NCBI GenBank assembly: GCA_964017235.1
Contig: OZ024929.1
Location: forward strand, 113,941,793 to 114,005,792
From: Sabellastarte sp. h YS-2021
Taxonomy: Eukaryota > Annelida > Polychaeta > Sabellida > Sabellidae
Length of the DNA: 64,000 bases
Direction of reading: 5' to 3'
Part shown: positions 32,907 through 44,364 of the stretch, one piece after another
How the letters are laid out: each line of letters begins with the position of its first letter
Numbering within the stretch: position 1 is the first letter of the stretch
Position numbers and translations under genes: made by a program
The notes under the pieces: model-generated
Told to the model about the DNA's origin: nothing
What the model saw: only the letters and a program-made list of their open reading frames with translations
Database searches by the model: none

Positions 32907-34961
32907 CTCCTCCAAAGCCTCACTCAGTCCACCAGTAGGAGGTCGCCTCCGTTCTTTCAGGAGAGACTGGCTCACAAACAAATGTTCTCAAAACGTGTTA
33001 AACATTATCACCAATGGCTACGTTCTGCCATTCCGATCAAAGCCAAACTTGATCAGATTTCCTCTGATTCTGTCAGAGTACAAGGCCCAACAAAAAGACC
33101 AAGCCTTGGCTACTTGTATCCAGTCTCTCCTGTCAAAGAACGCTATCGAAAGGGTAGACAATGTAAAATCTCTCGGGTTTTACAGTCGCCTGTTCCTAGT
33201 ACCCAAGCCTCACCAAAGGTGGAGGCCAGTCATAGACTTAAGCAGGCTCAACACTTTTCTACACGTAGAAAAGTTCAAAATGGAAACTCCAGAGTCCATC
33301 AGGACCTCCCTGATTCCAGGGGAGTGGGTATCGTCGATAGATCTGTCGGACGCTTACCTGCACATCCCCATCCACCCAAGCTCAAGGAAATACCTAAGGT
33401 TTTGCTACAAGGCTCAGGTGTTCCAGTTCACCTCCCTCCCGTTCGGGCTAGCCACAGCCCCCCAGGTCTTTACAATGATCGTAAAGGAAGTGAAACTAAC
33501 GGCCCTCTCAAGAGGACTCAGAATTCACCAATACCTGGACGACTGGCTGATCAGGTCCCAGTCTCAGGAGGAAGCCCAAGTGAACACTCAGGCAGTGGTA
33601 GACCTAACTCAGTCCTTGGGGTGGATAATAAATCAGGAAAAATCAGAACTGAAACCTACTCAGGTGTTTTCGTTCGTGGGCTACGAATACCACCTAGATT
33701 CAGCCCTTGTAAAACCCACTCAAGAGAGATGGCTCAAACTTCAGGATTTGATCCTACGACTCAAGTCAAAACGTGTTTTGACTGCAAGATGTTTGATGTC
33801 TCTAATTGGGTTGCTAGCCTCAACAGAGAAAATGGTCCGGGGGGACGCCTTCACATGAGGCCCTTTCAGTTTCACCTCAAGGAGCACTGGAGATATCCTC
33901 AGTCGCTGGACAACCTCCTTCCCTGGACAGAAGCCATTGCAGCCCACCTGGATTGGTGGCAAAATCCCTCCAATGTGATGAAAGGTGCAGACCTTCATCC
34001 CAAAGACCACAGTATCCAACTCTTTACCGACGCCTCAAACGAAGGTTGGGGCGCTCACTTAGACCAAAATTCTACAAAGGGTCTGTGGTCGGATCGGGAA
34101 AAAAGGCTACACATAAATGTCCTAGAATTGAAGGCGGTCTCCCTGGCCCTTCGAGACTTCAAGGACCAGTGCCAGAATCAAACAGTGTTGGTTGCAACGG
34201 ACAACTCAACAGTGGTAGCCTACATCAACAAACAAGGAGGAACACACTCGGCAGAGATGTGTGCTCTCCTGTGGAAGATCATGACCTGGTGCCATCACTA
34301 CCACATAACATTGAAAGCCAGGCACATTCCAGGGTGCCTAAATGTGATGGCCGACCTGCTATCCAGGTCCAACCAAGTGCAGTCAACAGAATGGTCTCTG
34401 CACCCACAGGTCTTCAAACAGATCTGCCAGAAGTGGTTCACACCTCATGTAGACTTATTTGCCACTCACCTGAACCACAAACTCCCTCTATACGTGTCTC
34501 CTATCCCAGACCCAAAGGCCTGGGACATAGATGCTCTGAACATAAACTGGACCAACCTCACGGCCTATGCGTACCCTCCTACGGCTCTCCTTCACAAGGT
34601 GATCCAAAAGATCAGGCAATGTCATTGCCTGATCATCATAATAGCCCCAGGCTGGCCAGGGATGCCCTGGTTTTGGGACCTAGTGCAGCTCTCAACAGAG
34701 ATCCCACTGCAACTCCCAGTGTCAACAACCCTACTCAAACAGTCCCACAAGCTGGTGTTCCACAACAACCCCCAGCACCTGAACCTCCACGCCTGGTGTC
34801 TAGGAGTGGACAACTCCAGGAACAAGGCTTCTCTGTGGAGGTGGCAGAGAGAATTGCTGCCCCTCAGCGGTCATCAACAAGGACCATCTACAAATCAAAG
34901 TGGGCCCTATTTGAAAAATGGTGCAGAGAAAATTCGGTGGATTTCTCCACTCCATCTGTGA
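32773..34961 (+). pseudogene. DIRS ORF2 RT/RNase H/MT-like, frameshifted (copy 3)
   Basis: From ATG 32773. The RT core, including SSIDLSDAY and YLDDWLI, is open. Near 33836-33842 one base is missing relative to copies 1 and 2, with a neighbouring substitution (GGTCCGGGGGGACG against GGTCCCGGAGGGACG). The RT frame then ends at 33858. The RNase H (FTDASNEGWG, ATDNSTVV, HIPGCLN) and methyltransferase-like (HVDLFATHLNH) parts are open in another frame to 34961. That second frame fuses to the upstream overlapping frame, making a 659-codon ORF from 32982 that is a composite and not a natural protein. Confidence 0.88.
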
Positions 34962-35989
34962 AACAAATCTCAGATTTCTTCATGTATCTGTACCAAGACT
35001 TAAACAGGCGCCCCTCGACCATTGATGGTTACAGGACTGCAATCGTTGACACTTTGGGCCCAACGGCCCAACATATTGCACACAATGCAGACCTTCATAG
35101 GTTACTCTCCAGTTTTCACAGGGATCGTCCTAAAAGTTCCAGAAATTTACCCAAGTGGAACCTTTCTGTTGTCCTTAACGAGCTCACCAAAGCACCATTT
35201 GAGCCCATGAAAGACTCCGACCTCAAACATCTTACTCTCAAAACTGCTTTCTTGCTAGCCTTGGCCTCCGGCAAGCGCCGCAGCGAAATCCATGCCTGGG
35301 TCGCTAACAAAGTAGCTAATTTAGGCCAATGGGAAAAGGTAGCCTTGTTCCCTTCTTCTGATTTCATAGCCAAAAACCAACTAGCAAGAGAAGGTTCTCA
35401 AAGTGTGTCACCAGTGACTATTCCTGCTTTGACTACCATTGTAGATAGACAGTTTAAAGAAGACAGGACCCTGTGTCCCGTGCGGGCCCTGAGGTTTTAT
35501 TTGGACCGAACTAAAGACCTGAGAGGGTCTCGTTCTCTCCTTTTCATCTCCTTTAAGAAAGGACATACCTCAGACATCAGACCCGCTACACTCTCTTCAT
35601 GGTTGAAACAAACCATCTTACTTTGTTACAAACAAGCAGATCAACAAGCCTTGGACTTGGTCCAAGTCAAAGCGCATGACATCCGGGCCTTCGCGGCCTC
35701 TAAGGCCTTTTACGGTGGGGTATCGGTGGACCAAATCATGCAAGCCTGTCACTGGAAAGCTCACAACACATTTACAAATTTTTACCTAAAAGACCTTACT
35801 TGGTCGGACACCGACAACAATTTGTACCTGGGACCCGTAGTGGCTGCACAACAAGTCCTAGATCCTTCCCCTCAGACCAGTTGTCCTCGGAAAGAAAAAA
35901 GGGGGGGGGGGCACATCCGCTACAACCAAGTCTTCAGGAGTCATTCCCAGGATCTAGGTATTCCTTTACCTTCAAGATGTTACGGGTAA
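34619..35989 (+). CDS. DIRS ORF3: tyrosine recombinase, catalytic set intact (copy 3)
   Basis: 456 codons from ATG 34619. It keeps SGKRRSEIHAW, KAHDIRAFAAS, CHWKAHNTF and FYLKDL with the catalytic Tyr. An 11-nt G tract (35901-35911) puts the tail in the same frame as copy 2 (GHIRYNQVF), unlike copy 1. Overlaps ORF2 by 343 nt. Confidence 0.9.
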   Translation: MSLPDHHNSPRLARDALVLGPSAALNRDPTATPSVNNPTQTVPQAGVPQQPPAPEPPRLVSRSGQLQEQGFSVEVAERIAAPQRSSTRTIYKSKWALFEKWCRENSVDFSTPSVKQISDFFMYLYQDLNRRPSTIDGYRTAIVDTLGPTAQHIAHNADLHRLLSSFHRDRPKSSRNLPKWNLSVVLNELTKAPFEPMKDSDLKHLTLKTAFLLALASGKRRSEIHAWVANKVANLGQWEKVALFPSSDFIAKNQLAREGSQSVSPVTIPALTTIVDRQFKEDRTLCPVRALRFYLDRTKDLRGSRSLLFISFKKGHTSDIRPATLSSWLKQTILLCYKQADQQALDLVQVKAHDIRAFAASKAFYGGVSVDQIMQACHWKAHNTFTNFYLKDLTWSDTDNNLYLGPVVAAQQVLDPSPQTSCPRKEKRGGGHIRYNQVFRSHSQDLGIPLPSRCYG

Positions 35990-36380
35990 GGTCATTTTAT
36001 CCTTTAATTATCAAGTAATTTCTATTAAGGACTTATTTAGTTGTCATTAATCTCATATTCAGGTTTTAAAAAATTTTTATGAGAGGCCCAACCACTGGGT
36101 TGGTCAGTCACACGTGAAGGGCCCTTTGGGACCCTTAGACCTCGAAGTGAGCACTGCTGCACTTCCGTCCTACAATCAAACATCTAGACAGTTTTAGCAC
36201 TGTCTCTCATTTACTTAGGTTTTTGGCTCGTTACAGGCCCGGCTTTCGGGATCGGGGCACTGTAAATGGGACTCAGACTGGTATTTCTGGCACTATTCTA
36301 TACTTTTAATTCAAAATCTTAGAAAAAAATTACATATCTTCCAGTCTCAGCTGTAATCCCGCCACCGGGCGGTTGAATTC

Positions 36381-36484
36381 AGCATTAAATCCCACATGGT
36401 AAGCTATTGTAGCGTAATAAAATTGGAAATTTTAATTACTTAAATGTAGCTTTTATAAGCTACAAGCTTACCATGTGGGACTTA
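36381..36484 (+). repeat. DIRS copy 3 internal complementary region
   Basis: 104 bp; one substitution near the start (ATTAAATCCC for ATTAAGTCCC). Confidence 0.9.
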
Positions 36485-36542
36485 GGAGAGTCCCACCCTG
36501 CCTCCCCGCTGTTTACAGCTGAGGGGTAGGTTTAAAAAATTT

Positions 36543-36690
36543 CAACGAGAAAGTAGGGCCATTGGTCAGAAGTTATCACGTGACGACAACTACCAGTATA
36601 TCCGGTGGCTAACAAGAACGATTTTTTTTCTAAGACGTTGGCCCCGGGTGTGGCAACCCGAGAACAGCATTAAGTCCCACATGGTAAGCT
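36543..36690 (-). repeat. DIRS copy 3 right inverted terminal repeat
   Basis: 148 bp, one base shorter than the others in the T run. Its variants resemble the copy 2/3 left repeats more than the copy 1 repeats. Confidence 0.9.
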
Positions 36691-37135
36691 TGTAGCTTAT
36701 AAAAGCTACATTTAAGTAATTAAAATTTCCAAATTTAGTCCTTACAGAGGAATCTTTTATATTTTCTAGTATCCTGCATTGGTTAAGTAAATTTGCTGAT
36801 ATAAAGATTCTTCATTTGTAGGAAAGGACAATTTTTATGTCAGCTGACTTTCCTGTCAGCTTATGTTATGGTATTTCTCACAAGGTCCACTTCTCTGTCT
36901 GTATGAACAAATTCTCCTCTGAAAATAAAAGGCCCAGAGACATGCTGTTTCTTTTAAAAGATACCTTATCTATGAAGGATTAAACATTGTTTAAGGCATG
37001 CAGATCTATTCATTTGTCTGTTGCCCAGAGGCAACACAAATGAGGTACCCCACCCAAAGTGTGAAAATTCAACACTTTATCATAATTTTCTCATTTACCA
37101 TTGCAGGGATTTGTATCTTATCTTGCATATTATAA

Positions 37136-37157
37136 AAAATAATAATAATAATAATAA
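37136..37157. repeat. Microsatellite (AAT)n
   Basis: About seven AAT/ATA repeats inside the 5' part of C3; the corresponding position in C1 and C2 has no such expansion. Confidence 0.8.
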
Positions 37158-37225
37158 CATATGTATTTGGCCACAAGTAGATTCCCTTGTGTGAGTATAA
37201 GGCCTGGATCTTCCTTAATAATTTT

Positions 37226-38853
37226 TACCCCACAGCCTTTAAGGGGCCCTTATTGTTTTCACCCATGGTGTCCAGATAGGCAGGTGGGCGGGCAGCGGGA
37301 AGAATTTTGTCCGGCCTGTATCTCGGAAACCGTAAGGTGTAGGAAGTTGATACTTGGTAGGGACATTGGTTAGAGAGTGTAGGTGTGCAACGTCATGGTG
37401 TGACCTTGATTTGACCTTGCCCTAGTGACTTTGAGTTTGAAAATCTTGTTGGGGCTATATCTCGGAAACCATAAGGTGTAGGAAGTTGATACTTGGTAGG
37501 GAGATTGGTTAGGGGGTGTAGGTGTGCAACGTCATGGTGTGATGTTGATTTGACCTTTGACCTTGCCGTAGTGACCTTGACCTATAAAATCTTGTCAGGG
37601 CTATATCTCGGAAACCGTAAGGTGTAGGAAGTTGATACTTGGTAGGAAGATTGGTTAGGGGTTGTAGGTGTGCAATGTCATGGTCTGACCTTGATTTGAC
37701 CTTTGACCTTGCCATAGTGACCTTGACCTATAAAAACTTGTCCGGGGTATATCTCGGAAACCATACAGTGTAGGAAGTTGGTACTTGTTAGGGATATTGG
37801 TTAGGGGTTGTAGGTGTGCAACATCATGACGTGACCTTGATTTAACCTTTGACCTTGCTGTAGTGACCTTGAACTATAAAATATTGTCCAGGTTATATCT
37901 CGGCAACCATAAGGTGTAGGAAGTTGATACTTGGTAGGGACATTGGTTAGGCGGTGTAGGTGTGCAACGTCATGGTGTGACCTTGATTTGACCTTTGACT
38001 TTGCTGTAGTGATCTTGACCTATAAAATCTTGTCTTGGGTATATCTTGAAACCGTAAGGTATAGGAAGTTGATACTGGTTAGGGACATTGGCTAGGGTGT
38101 GTAGATATAAAATGTCAAGGTATGACCTTGATTTGACCTTTGACCTTGCCATAGTGACCTTGACCTATAATGTCTGGGCTATATTTCGGAAACCAAAACG
38201 TGTAGGAAGTTGATATTTGGTAGGGACATTGGTCGGGGGTTATATGTGTGCAACATCATGGTGTGACCTGGATTTGACCTTTGATCTTGCATATCTGATG
38301 CTATTTTATCTTTCTACGGGAATATCAAATACTATTTTATCTCTCTTATATCTCTCTGATATCTTTTTACTTGAATCTTGGTTGTTGCACCTTTGGGTGT
38401 CATTTGATGTAGATTAAGCACTGTTAAAGTCATATTAGAATTCATTAACAGTTTTCCTTTTGCAACTTCCCATTGTAACAGATGGTATTTCATCAAGTGG
38501 GCCACGGGTTTTGCCTGAACTCCTTCACAAAAGCATGTATTGCCACATCTGTATGTATGGGTAATATTCAAAACATTCAAACCAAAGTTCGACCATACAA
38601 ATGAATATCAAAATGGGAGAAGTGTTAAAGCTTCATAATTTCTAGTTAACTGAATTGTCCTGTTTTAAAACTTAATATTTACGTGCAATTTCTTACTATT
38701 AGATGTTATTTTCTCTATGTAAACATTATTTGGACACTGACACTGCTCTGAAAGTATCTCAATCTGTGTACTGTTTCACTAATTCTATATCTCATGGTGT
38801 TGAAAACTACTTTCCCCAGGCTGTGGGGTACGGGCATCTCGGACACTATTTTC
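37226..38853 (+). mobile_element. Family A element, copy A3, nested in C3
   Basis: Starts TACCCCACAGCC at 37226, has about seven core units with TTTGACCTTTGACCTTG motifs, and GGCTGTGGGGTA at 38819-38830 with the family tail to 38853. The flanks (CTTAATAAT on the left, TTTTTTTAATTTTTC on the right) match continuous sequence in C1 and C2, so this is an insertion into C3. Confidence 0.75.
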
Positions 38854-39163
38854 TTTTTTAATTTTTCAAATAAGTTTTATACATTAAAGTTCATGAAATC
38901 GTGCACTAAATCACTTATAACTTGAAAAGTATTGGTGCATGTAGAGCATTTTGTTAAAATATGTTATGCAGCTACTTTTTTCATACTTACAACATGGCGA
39001 GTAACTTGGGAGCCTATCCGAATAGCTAAGTAAGCAATATCTACTTTCTGACTTTTCAGTACCTGTCATAGTGGTTAGTTTACTTGTAACTTGAAAACTA
39101 TTGCCTTTAGAGAATTTTGTGTAAATATATTATTCTGAACTTATTCACTTACTTTTGAGTCAG

Positions 39164-39728
39164 TTATTTATTTATCATATTTATATATAAATACATTACA
39201 CACATATAAACATACATTTTAAAAAATTAAAAAAAATGTGAAAGATGGATAATGTAGTCTACACGGTTACATTACATATATAAAAGAACACAATATAAGG
39301 CTATTTAACACAAAAATAGTCAATTAGGATGTTAAACTCGTCATATGTGAAGCATGAGTGTCCATCTCTAAGAAATAAGAGGTCTCTAATTGCAGCAATG
39401 TTTTAAATATCATTCTCACTGTAAGACTCAGCATGTTTTCCTGATTCAGTGTACAATTCTTTTATTGACAATGTATTATCACACTTATATTTGAGATTAT
39501 ATTTGCTTTTTACAAACATAACACTTTTACATACAGCAGAATTGCTTCCATTTGTTACAAGTTGACCACAGAATTGAAGTATATTATTGTCTCTATTTAT
39601 AACACTATTGTAAAATTTTATAAATCTTTTCACCAACGGTCCTTCAATTGGAATACCCTGAACAATAAGAGGCAAATATTCACCATGAGCAACATGTGTA
39701 ATTTTCAGAAGTTGTCTTAGACACTTCC
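39164..39728 (-). pseudogene. 5'-truncated LINE 3' end (RT C-terminal tail) nested in C3
   Basis: On the minus strand the reading frame gives LRQLLKITHVAHGEYLP, PIEGPLVKRFIKFYNS, NNILQFCGQLVTNGS and, after one TAA, NIAAIRDLLFLRDGHS and FNILIDYFCVK with a final stop at 39301-39303. The LLP..I-KRFIKFYNS and AIRDLLFLRDG...IDYFC blocks are typical of the C-terminus of Jockey/CR1-type LINE polyproteins. The 3' tail is a short AAAT-type repeat. The insertion splits a C-family core unit between GTCAG and TATAAC. Confidence 0.7.
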
Positions 39729-40707
39729 TATAACGTAGTAAAATTGCAGACTTCTAGCTCATTGCATAGCTAAGCAATAGTTACTTTCAGGTTCTGACTG
39801 TTGAGTATATCAGTTGTAACATCAAACCAATTGCATTTAGAGTATTTTCTTTAAATATGTTATCAACCTACTTTTGGGTCAGCTATGACATAGTGAAATT
39901 GCAAACCTTTTACTCATTGCATAGCTGAGCAATAGCTACTTGCAGGTTTTCACTGTTGAGTAAATCACTTGTTACTTGAAAACTATTGCATGCAGAGAAT
40001 TTTGTTTTACTCTGTTATTCACCTACTTATAGGTCAGCTATAACATAGTGAAATTGCAAAACTGTAGCTCATTGCATAGCTGAGCAAAAGCTACTTTGAA
40101 ATTCTCAGTGTTGAGTGAATCAGTTGTAACTTGAAAAGTATTGCATTCAGAGCATTTTCTTAAAATATGTGATTCAGCTACTTTTCTCATAGCTACAACA
40201 TGGCGAGTAACTTGGCATCTATCCCAGTAGCTAAGTGAGTAATAGCTACTTTCCCTTCAAGGTTAAATTAGTTCTTACTATTTTGAATCCCTTTCCTTTA
40301 TTATTGGTCCTAGAAATTTGGTGTGTGAAGAAGAACTGTTACAAGTAATGTCCCCTATTTTAGACTTGTGTTAAAATTTAACACCCTTTCATAATTTTCT
40401 CTCTGAACATTGGAGTGGTTTGTCTGTTATTTTGCTAATATATACTAGGCCAGAAGAAGATTGCTTTGTGAAGGTATCGGCTCTTAATTTGTAGTCACTT
40501 TGCACCAACTTTTTTGAACTCTCTACCTTTGTATAAGAAACATTTCCTCTGTAGCTCCTTAGGAAGCATCTTAACAGTTGTTCATTACTCCTGAATAACA
40601 TTTGCAGTGAACAACTTTTTTGTCCTTTTCTGCATTCACTTGTATGCTGAAACTCAAAACACACAGTCAGCTGACACAGAGCCCCTTCACGGGGACTGAT
40701 TGCTTGG

Positions 40708-41960
40708 TTTGTTTTATCTCAATTTATCTTGGCTATTGATTGGCTCATGTTGTTTTGAGGTAACAAGTACAAACTTTAGCTGTAAATCTAAGAAATTCAA
40801 CAAAACCTCTATTATTCGACCTTCTGTTATCTGTATATTAGATCTGAAAAACTTAAATCTCCAGTCTCCCTGTTATCTGAGCAATATGGTCTTACTTTCC
40901 CAGCCTGTATTATGTAATTTGTTGAGGATAACTTAGACATGCAAAGGGATATAACATATTAAGGTGGAAAAATGTATTCTTGCATTTGCAATTGTGAGTA
41001 TTTTATCCTGATATATATTAACATACCTTTATTTTATTTTGAGGGCAGGGTAGTTTTAAGGGCAGATAGTCTTGATGTCAAATAAGAAAATGGAAATGGT
41101 CCAATCAATACCAAAATCTTTTTGCAGTGTGGAAAGTACAAATTAATGATGAATTAAATTTTTAAACTAGAGGATAAAAAAGTCTTTATTCTGTTCCTAA
41201 TTCTATAATGAAGAATTGTGAAAATAATTATTCATAAACTTTAAGTATTTGAAATGTTTTTCCATTTATGTGCTTGCTTTGCATCTATTGTTTGTTGTCT
41301 AAATTTGACTTTGTTCATTTTTATGTTATTACCAACTTTTGCTTTCTCAAGCCAAATTTAACAATACTTTATATCAAAGATGTATCAAGATATGTCATCT
41401 ATGTGATAATAGTCATATCCAAGACTTGGCACTTAAAGTGTCTTCAGTCATTCATTTTCCATTAATCCATGAATGTCAATTTCCAGTTGTCAGCAATCCA
41501 TGATTAGATTTTTGCCCCTTGTCTGCCCAAGTAATACAGAATCCCCCCCTCTAATACTGAAGAATAAATGCATTCTAAATCCTCTATTGAAAAGGAAATT
41601 GGAAGGATTTCATTGGATAGGCGGTCTATTTGAGTGTTAAGTCTGATGGCAGGAAATTGGGACCACAACACAGTCGTCCTCACTAAACCCCTGCTGTGTG
41701 TCAGGAACTGAAAACCTGTCAAAGTAAATGCTGGATAAATGTACACACATTGTTATAGGTGTTGTGTCTCAGCTATGAAATTGAAGGGGTTTGCCCATCC
41801 AGTTGAACTGTTATTTTAAGTACAGCTCTGATAAAAGTAATTCCCATTTGCATAGAATTAACTTGTACATTAAAATGTGCTGTTTATCTCGACCTCTTGG
41901 TTTGGCAGTACTGGTTCCTTGTGTTACTGTGTGTTCAGTGCAGCATAGAATAACTCAGGT
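40708..41960. other. Intronic sequence with a decayed MITE
   Basis: No coding feature. At 40797-40905 AACAAAACCTCTATTATTCG and CCTGTTATCTGAGC-type motifs match the MITE at 1247-1419 but the ends are degraded. The rest was not recognised. Confidence 0.45.
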
Positions 41961-42199
41961 TTTTTAAGAGCGAGCACTAGCGAGACTTGGGCTTCTAGAG
42001 ATCACTTTTTTTTTTCATATTTTTTTTATCTCCCGACTTTCATGAATTGTGGCATAGCATATAGAGTACCTGTCTCATCAATGAAGTTAAGCAGCAATGG
42101 GCTATGTTAGTAGTTGAATGGGTGACTGCCTCAGTGCACTACTCATGTCTCTGATGGCTTGGTGGCTCGCGCTAGTAGATCCAAACCCCTTTTGGCCTT
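41961..42199 (+). mobile_element. 5S rRNA-related SINE, copy 1
   Basis: The block 42083-42130 (GAAGTTAAGCAGC, ATGGGCTATGTTAGTAG, TTGAATGGGTGACTGCC) follows the 5S rRNA internal control region: box A-like AAGCTAAGCAG, then GGTTAGTAC, then box C GGATGGGTGACCGCC. The flanks are non-5S and are shared with the copy at 50943-51153 (CTTCTAGAGATCACTTTTTT before; TCTCTGATG, GCGCTAGTAGA and ACCCC-TTTGGCC after). It is therefore an interspersed element with a 5S-like promoter and not a 5S gene. It lies in the same orientation as MGAT1. Confidence 0.6.
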
Positions 42200-44364
42200 G
42201 TTTATCAGGAGTGTGCGTAACAATTTTAGCTTGCCTTTAACATGACAGTGGGACTTTCTGCGTAGTACAGTGATGTTTCAAACTTCTTGAAGAAACATAC
42301 ATGGACAATACCACACCAGTAAATAAAAGTTAATGTTAAAATGCATACATTCATATTTAGATTGTTTTCCATATCAACCAAGTTGTTTGGTTAAAAGACT
42401 GATATCAAAATTGACATTGAAACAGATAACAGTGATTAATATTTAATTATGTGGTTTTGTCAAAAGTTGCAAATGCTACATTTATTTGATTTTTGTAAAA
42501 AAAAATCGGAAATTTAATGTGAGAAGTCAAATTCATTTGTGTTTGTTTTTCTAATCTAAATGCAAATGCAGACTACAGGGACCTCTGTAACTTGTATATA
42601 TTTGTGACCTCAATTTAAATATAATACCACTGTTACGGTGACAGTAGAATTGAGGTTGTATTAAAAACAGCATGCATTAATGCATAAGCATGGCTATTGG
42701 AAGACTTTGTGGTTTGGTTATGCATGTTAAAGACCTAATCATAATATTGACTTGAAGTTAATACTAAATGAGTGAAATATTGACAGTCAAAAAGTGTTTG
42801 TACTTCTACATCCATTTTTTAAACAGCAGATTTCAAATTTATTTCCATTAGAAAAATAGATCAACCCGTCACCACAATTTTTTGAAAATTAGACACCATT
42901 CAATGTTACAGCTGTTTCAAACTCATTTCTTTTCAATGTTGCATTTGTTTTAGCATAACACAAAAACTCTAAAACGCAAAAATGTTATTTTCTGTGTTAA
43001 GTAATATAAATTTCAACACTTAAAAGCTCTAATCCTTAAATGACATTTAAAATAGAATGACATGCAAAGTATATCTTTTGTTTTAGTTTTTAAACATCAT
43101 GATGGCATATTTCATGCTATTCCTAAAAGGTTAATATTTTATGAGGTTCTTTGCTTTATTTTTGTGAAAAATTTCCTTTAAAGAGACTGATGAAAAGTAA
43201 CAGTGTTTTGAGCAGTGTTTTCTCATTTTGCAATATATTTTTTTATGCTTGATTGAGGTTTAGTTTCACATTCATTCATCATTTCTGTACAACCTTGAGG
43301 CATTTTGCCAAGTCTAATATGCTGGAGTGAAAGTTCATAATTATGATCTTGTGCAAAGTATTTTTGTGTGCCATTGGCAGAGACTGGGTGAGTGATGTTA
43401 AAGTAATACAGTATTTTCCTGAAGGGGTGGTGTCCATGCCAAAAGGGGAATGATCTTATACAGAAGAGTACAGTACCATAAAACTCTGGTGAAATTATTT
43501 TAAAACCCTGTGGACATCATGCGTGCATAGGGGAGTAGAAAATCTTCTGAGAAATGACTGCCAATGTTGAGGTTTTGCTTCTTAGAGTAGATGCAGAACA
43601 GAATCCAACTCAGAACAGTGGCATCAGTGTCAAACCAATCAGTCAATAATTGAAACAGGTGGTACGGTCATTAGGGTCAGAGGTGACAGACAGGTCTAAC
43701 AAGCCACTGCCACCAAAAGTTAGGCATAAGATATTTATATCTTCAACAGGGCTGGCTCAACAGAATGAAAATGTCTGCATGCTGAGTGATTTGCATTTAA
43801 AGTGGTTGTGTCCCTTGTGAAACCATAGTTTTCCTGAGAGTTGTTATGGAATGATGCGGAAAGTCAGTAGTGATCTATAAGTTTTAGAATCTTTCTCTCT
43901 TAGGTTGCTTTAAAGCAAGATGATAATTGCCTCATTCAGAAAAAGTGGATGGTAAAATTTAAAAGTCAAGTTACAAACTTGGAGAAACTTAAAACACTAG
44001 GGCAAATAGACAAAACATAATTATTATATAAATGTGGAAAATCTAAATGTTAATATGTAAAATGTTATCAGCTTGTTGAATCATTGACTTGCAGTAATAC
44101 CTAATTTATCACCATTCCATGCTGGCCTCAGGAGCCATATATAATAGGAACCATAAATATTTAACTCATAAGGGCTCATTTGTGACTCAATTCATTTCGT
44201 ATTTTAGTCATTTCTTTTTCATTTTAGTAGTATACATTAGCCAGGATTTGTATTTAAGTTAGGCTGAAAGACCTGCCACAAGCTCACACATGCTAAACTA
44301 AAATGTACTTGCTGGAGGGATAAAGGATGGTGGGGGCAAAATGGATATTTGGGCAGCTAATTTT
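42200..44364. other. Intronic sequence, nothing recognised
   Basis: About 2.2 kb of AT-rich intron with no ORF, repeat family or RNA motif that I recognise. Confidence 0.5.

Larger units (their letters stand above)
30355..36732 (+). mobile_element. DIRS1-like retrotransposon, copy 3 (defective)
   Basis: 6378 bp. ORF1 is broken by a nine-C run and the 5-nt deletion shared with copy 2. ORF2 has a 1-nt deletion, and ORF3 is intact. The right end has private variants (GAGCACTGCTG, CATTAAATCCC, GGGCCATTGG, GAACGATTTT). After the last element base the flank reads ATTTAGTCC, different from the spacer, so this is the array's right border with host DNA. Confidence 0.92.
36838..40707 (+). mobile_element. 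Family C element, copy C3, with nested A3 and LINE insertions
   Basis: The 5' end is TGTCAGCTGAC (36838-36848), then the shared CCCAGAGACATGCTGTTT and GGCATGCAGATCT blocks. It is interrupted by A3 (37226-38853). C-type core units follow at 38880-39160, a minus-strand LINE fragment at about 39164-39728, and core units again to 40250. It ends CAGTCAGCTGACACAGAG plus a CCCC-TTCAC-GGGG stem-loop (40682-40694) and ACTGATTGCTTGG. Removing both insertions leaves a C1/C2-like element. Confidence 0.7.

Noticed and set aside
32982..34961. 659-codon ORF in DIRS copy 3
   Set aside because: It is a composite of the alternative frame and the real RNase H/MT-like frame, joined by the 1-nt deletion.
16766..36732. 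Ngaro/PAT or LTR retrotransposon or viral copy
   Set aside because: Inverted terminal repeats plus an internal complementary region, a tyrosine recombinase and no protease, DDE integrase or envelope gene point to DIRS1-like.
42083..42130. Functional 5S rRNA gene
   Set aside because: Only the internal promoter part matches, the ends are missing and the same flanks recur at 50943-51153.
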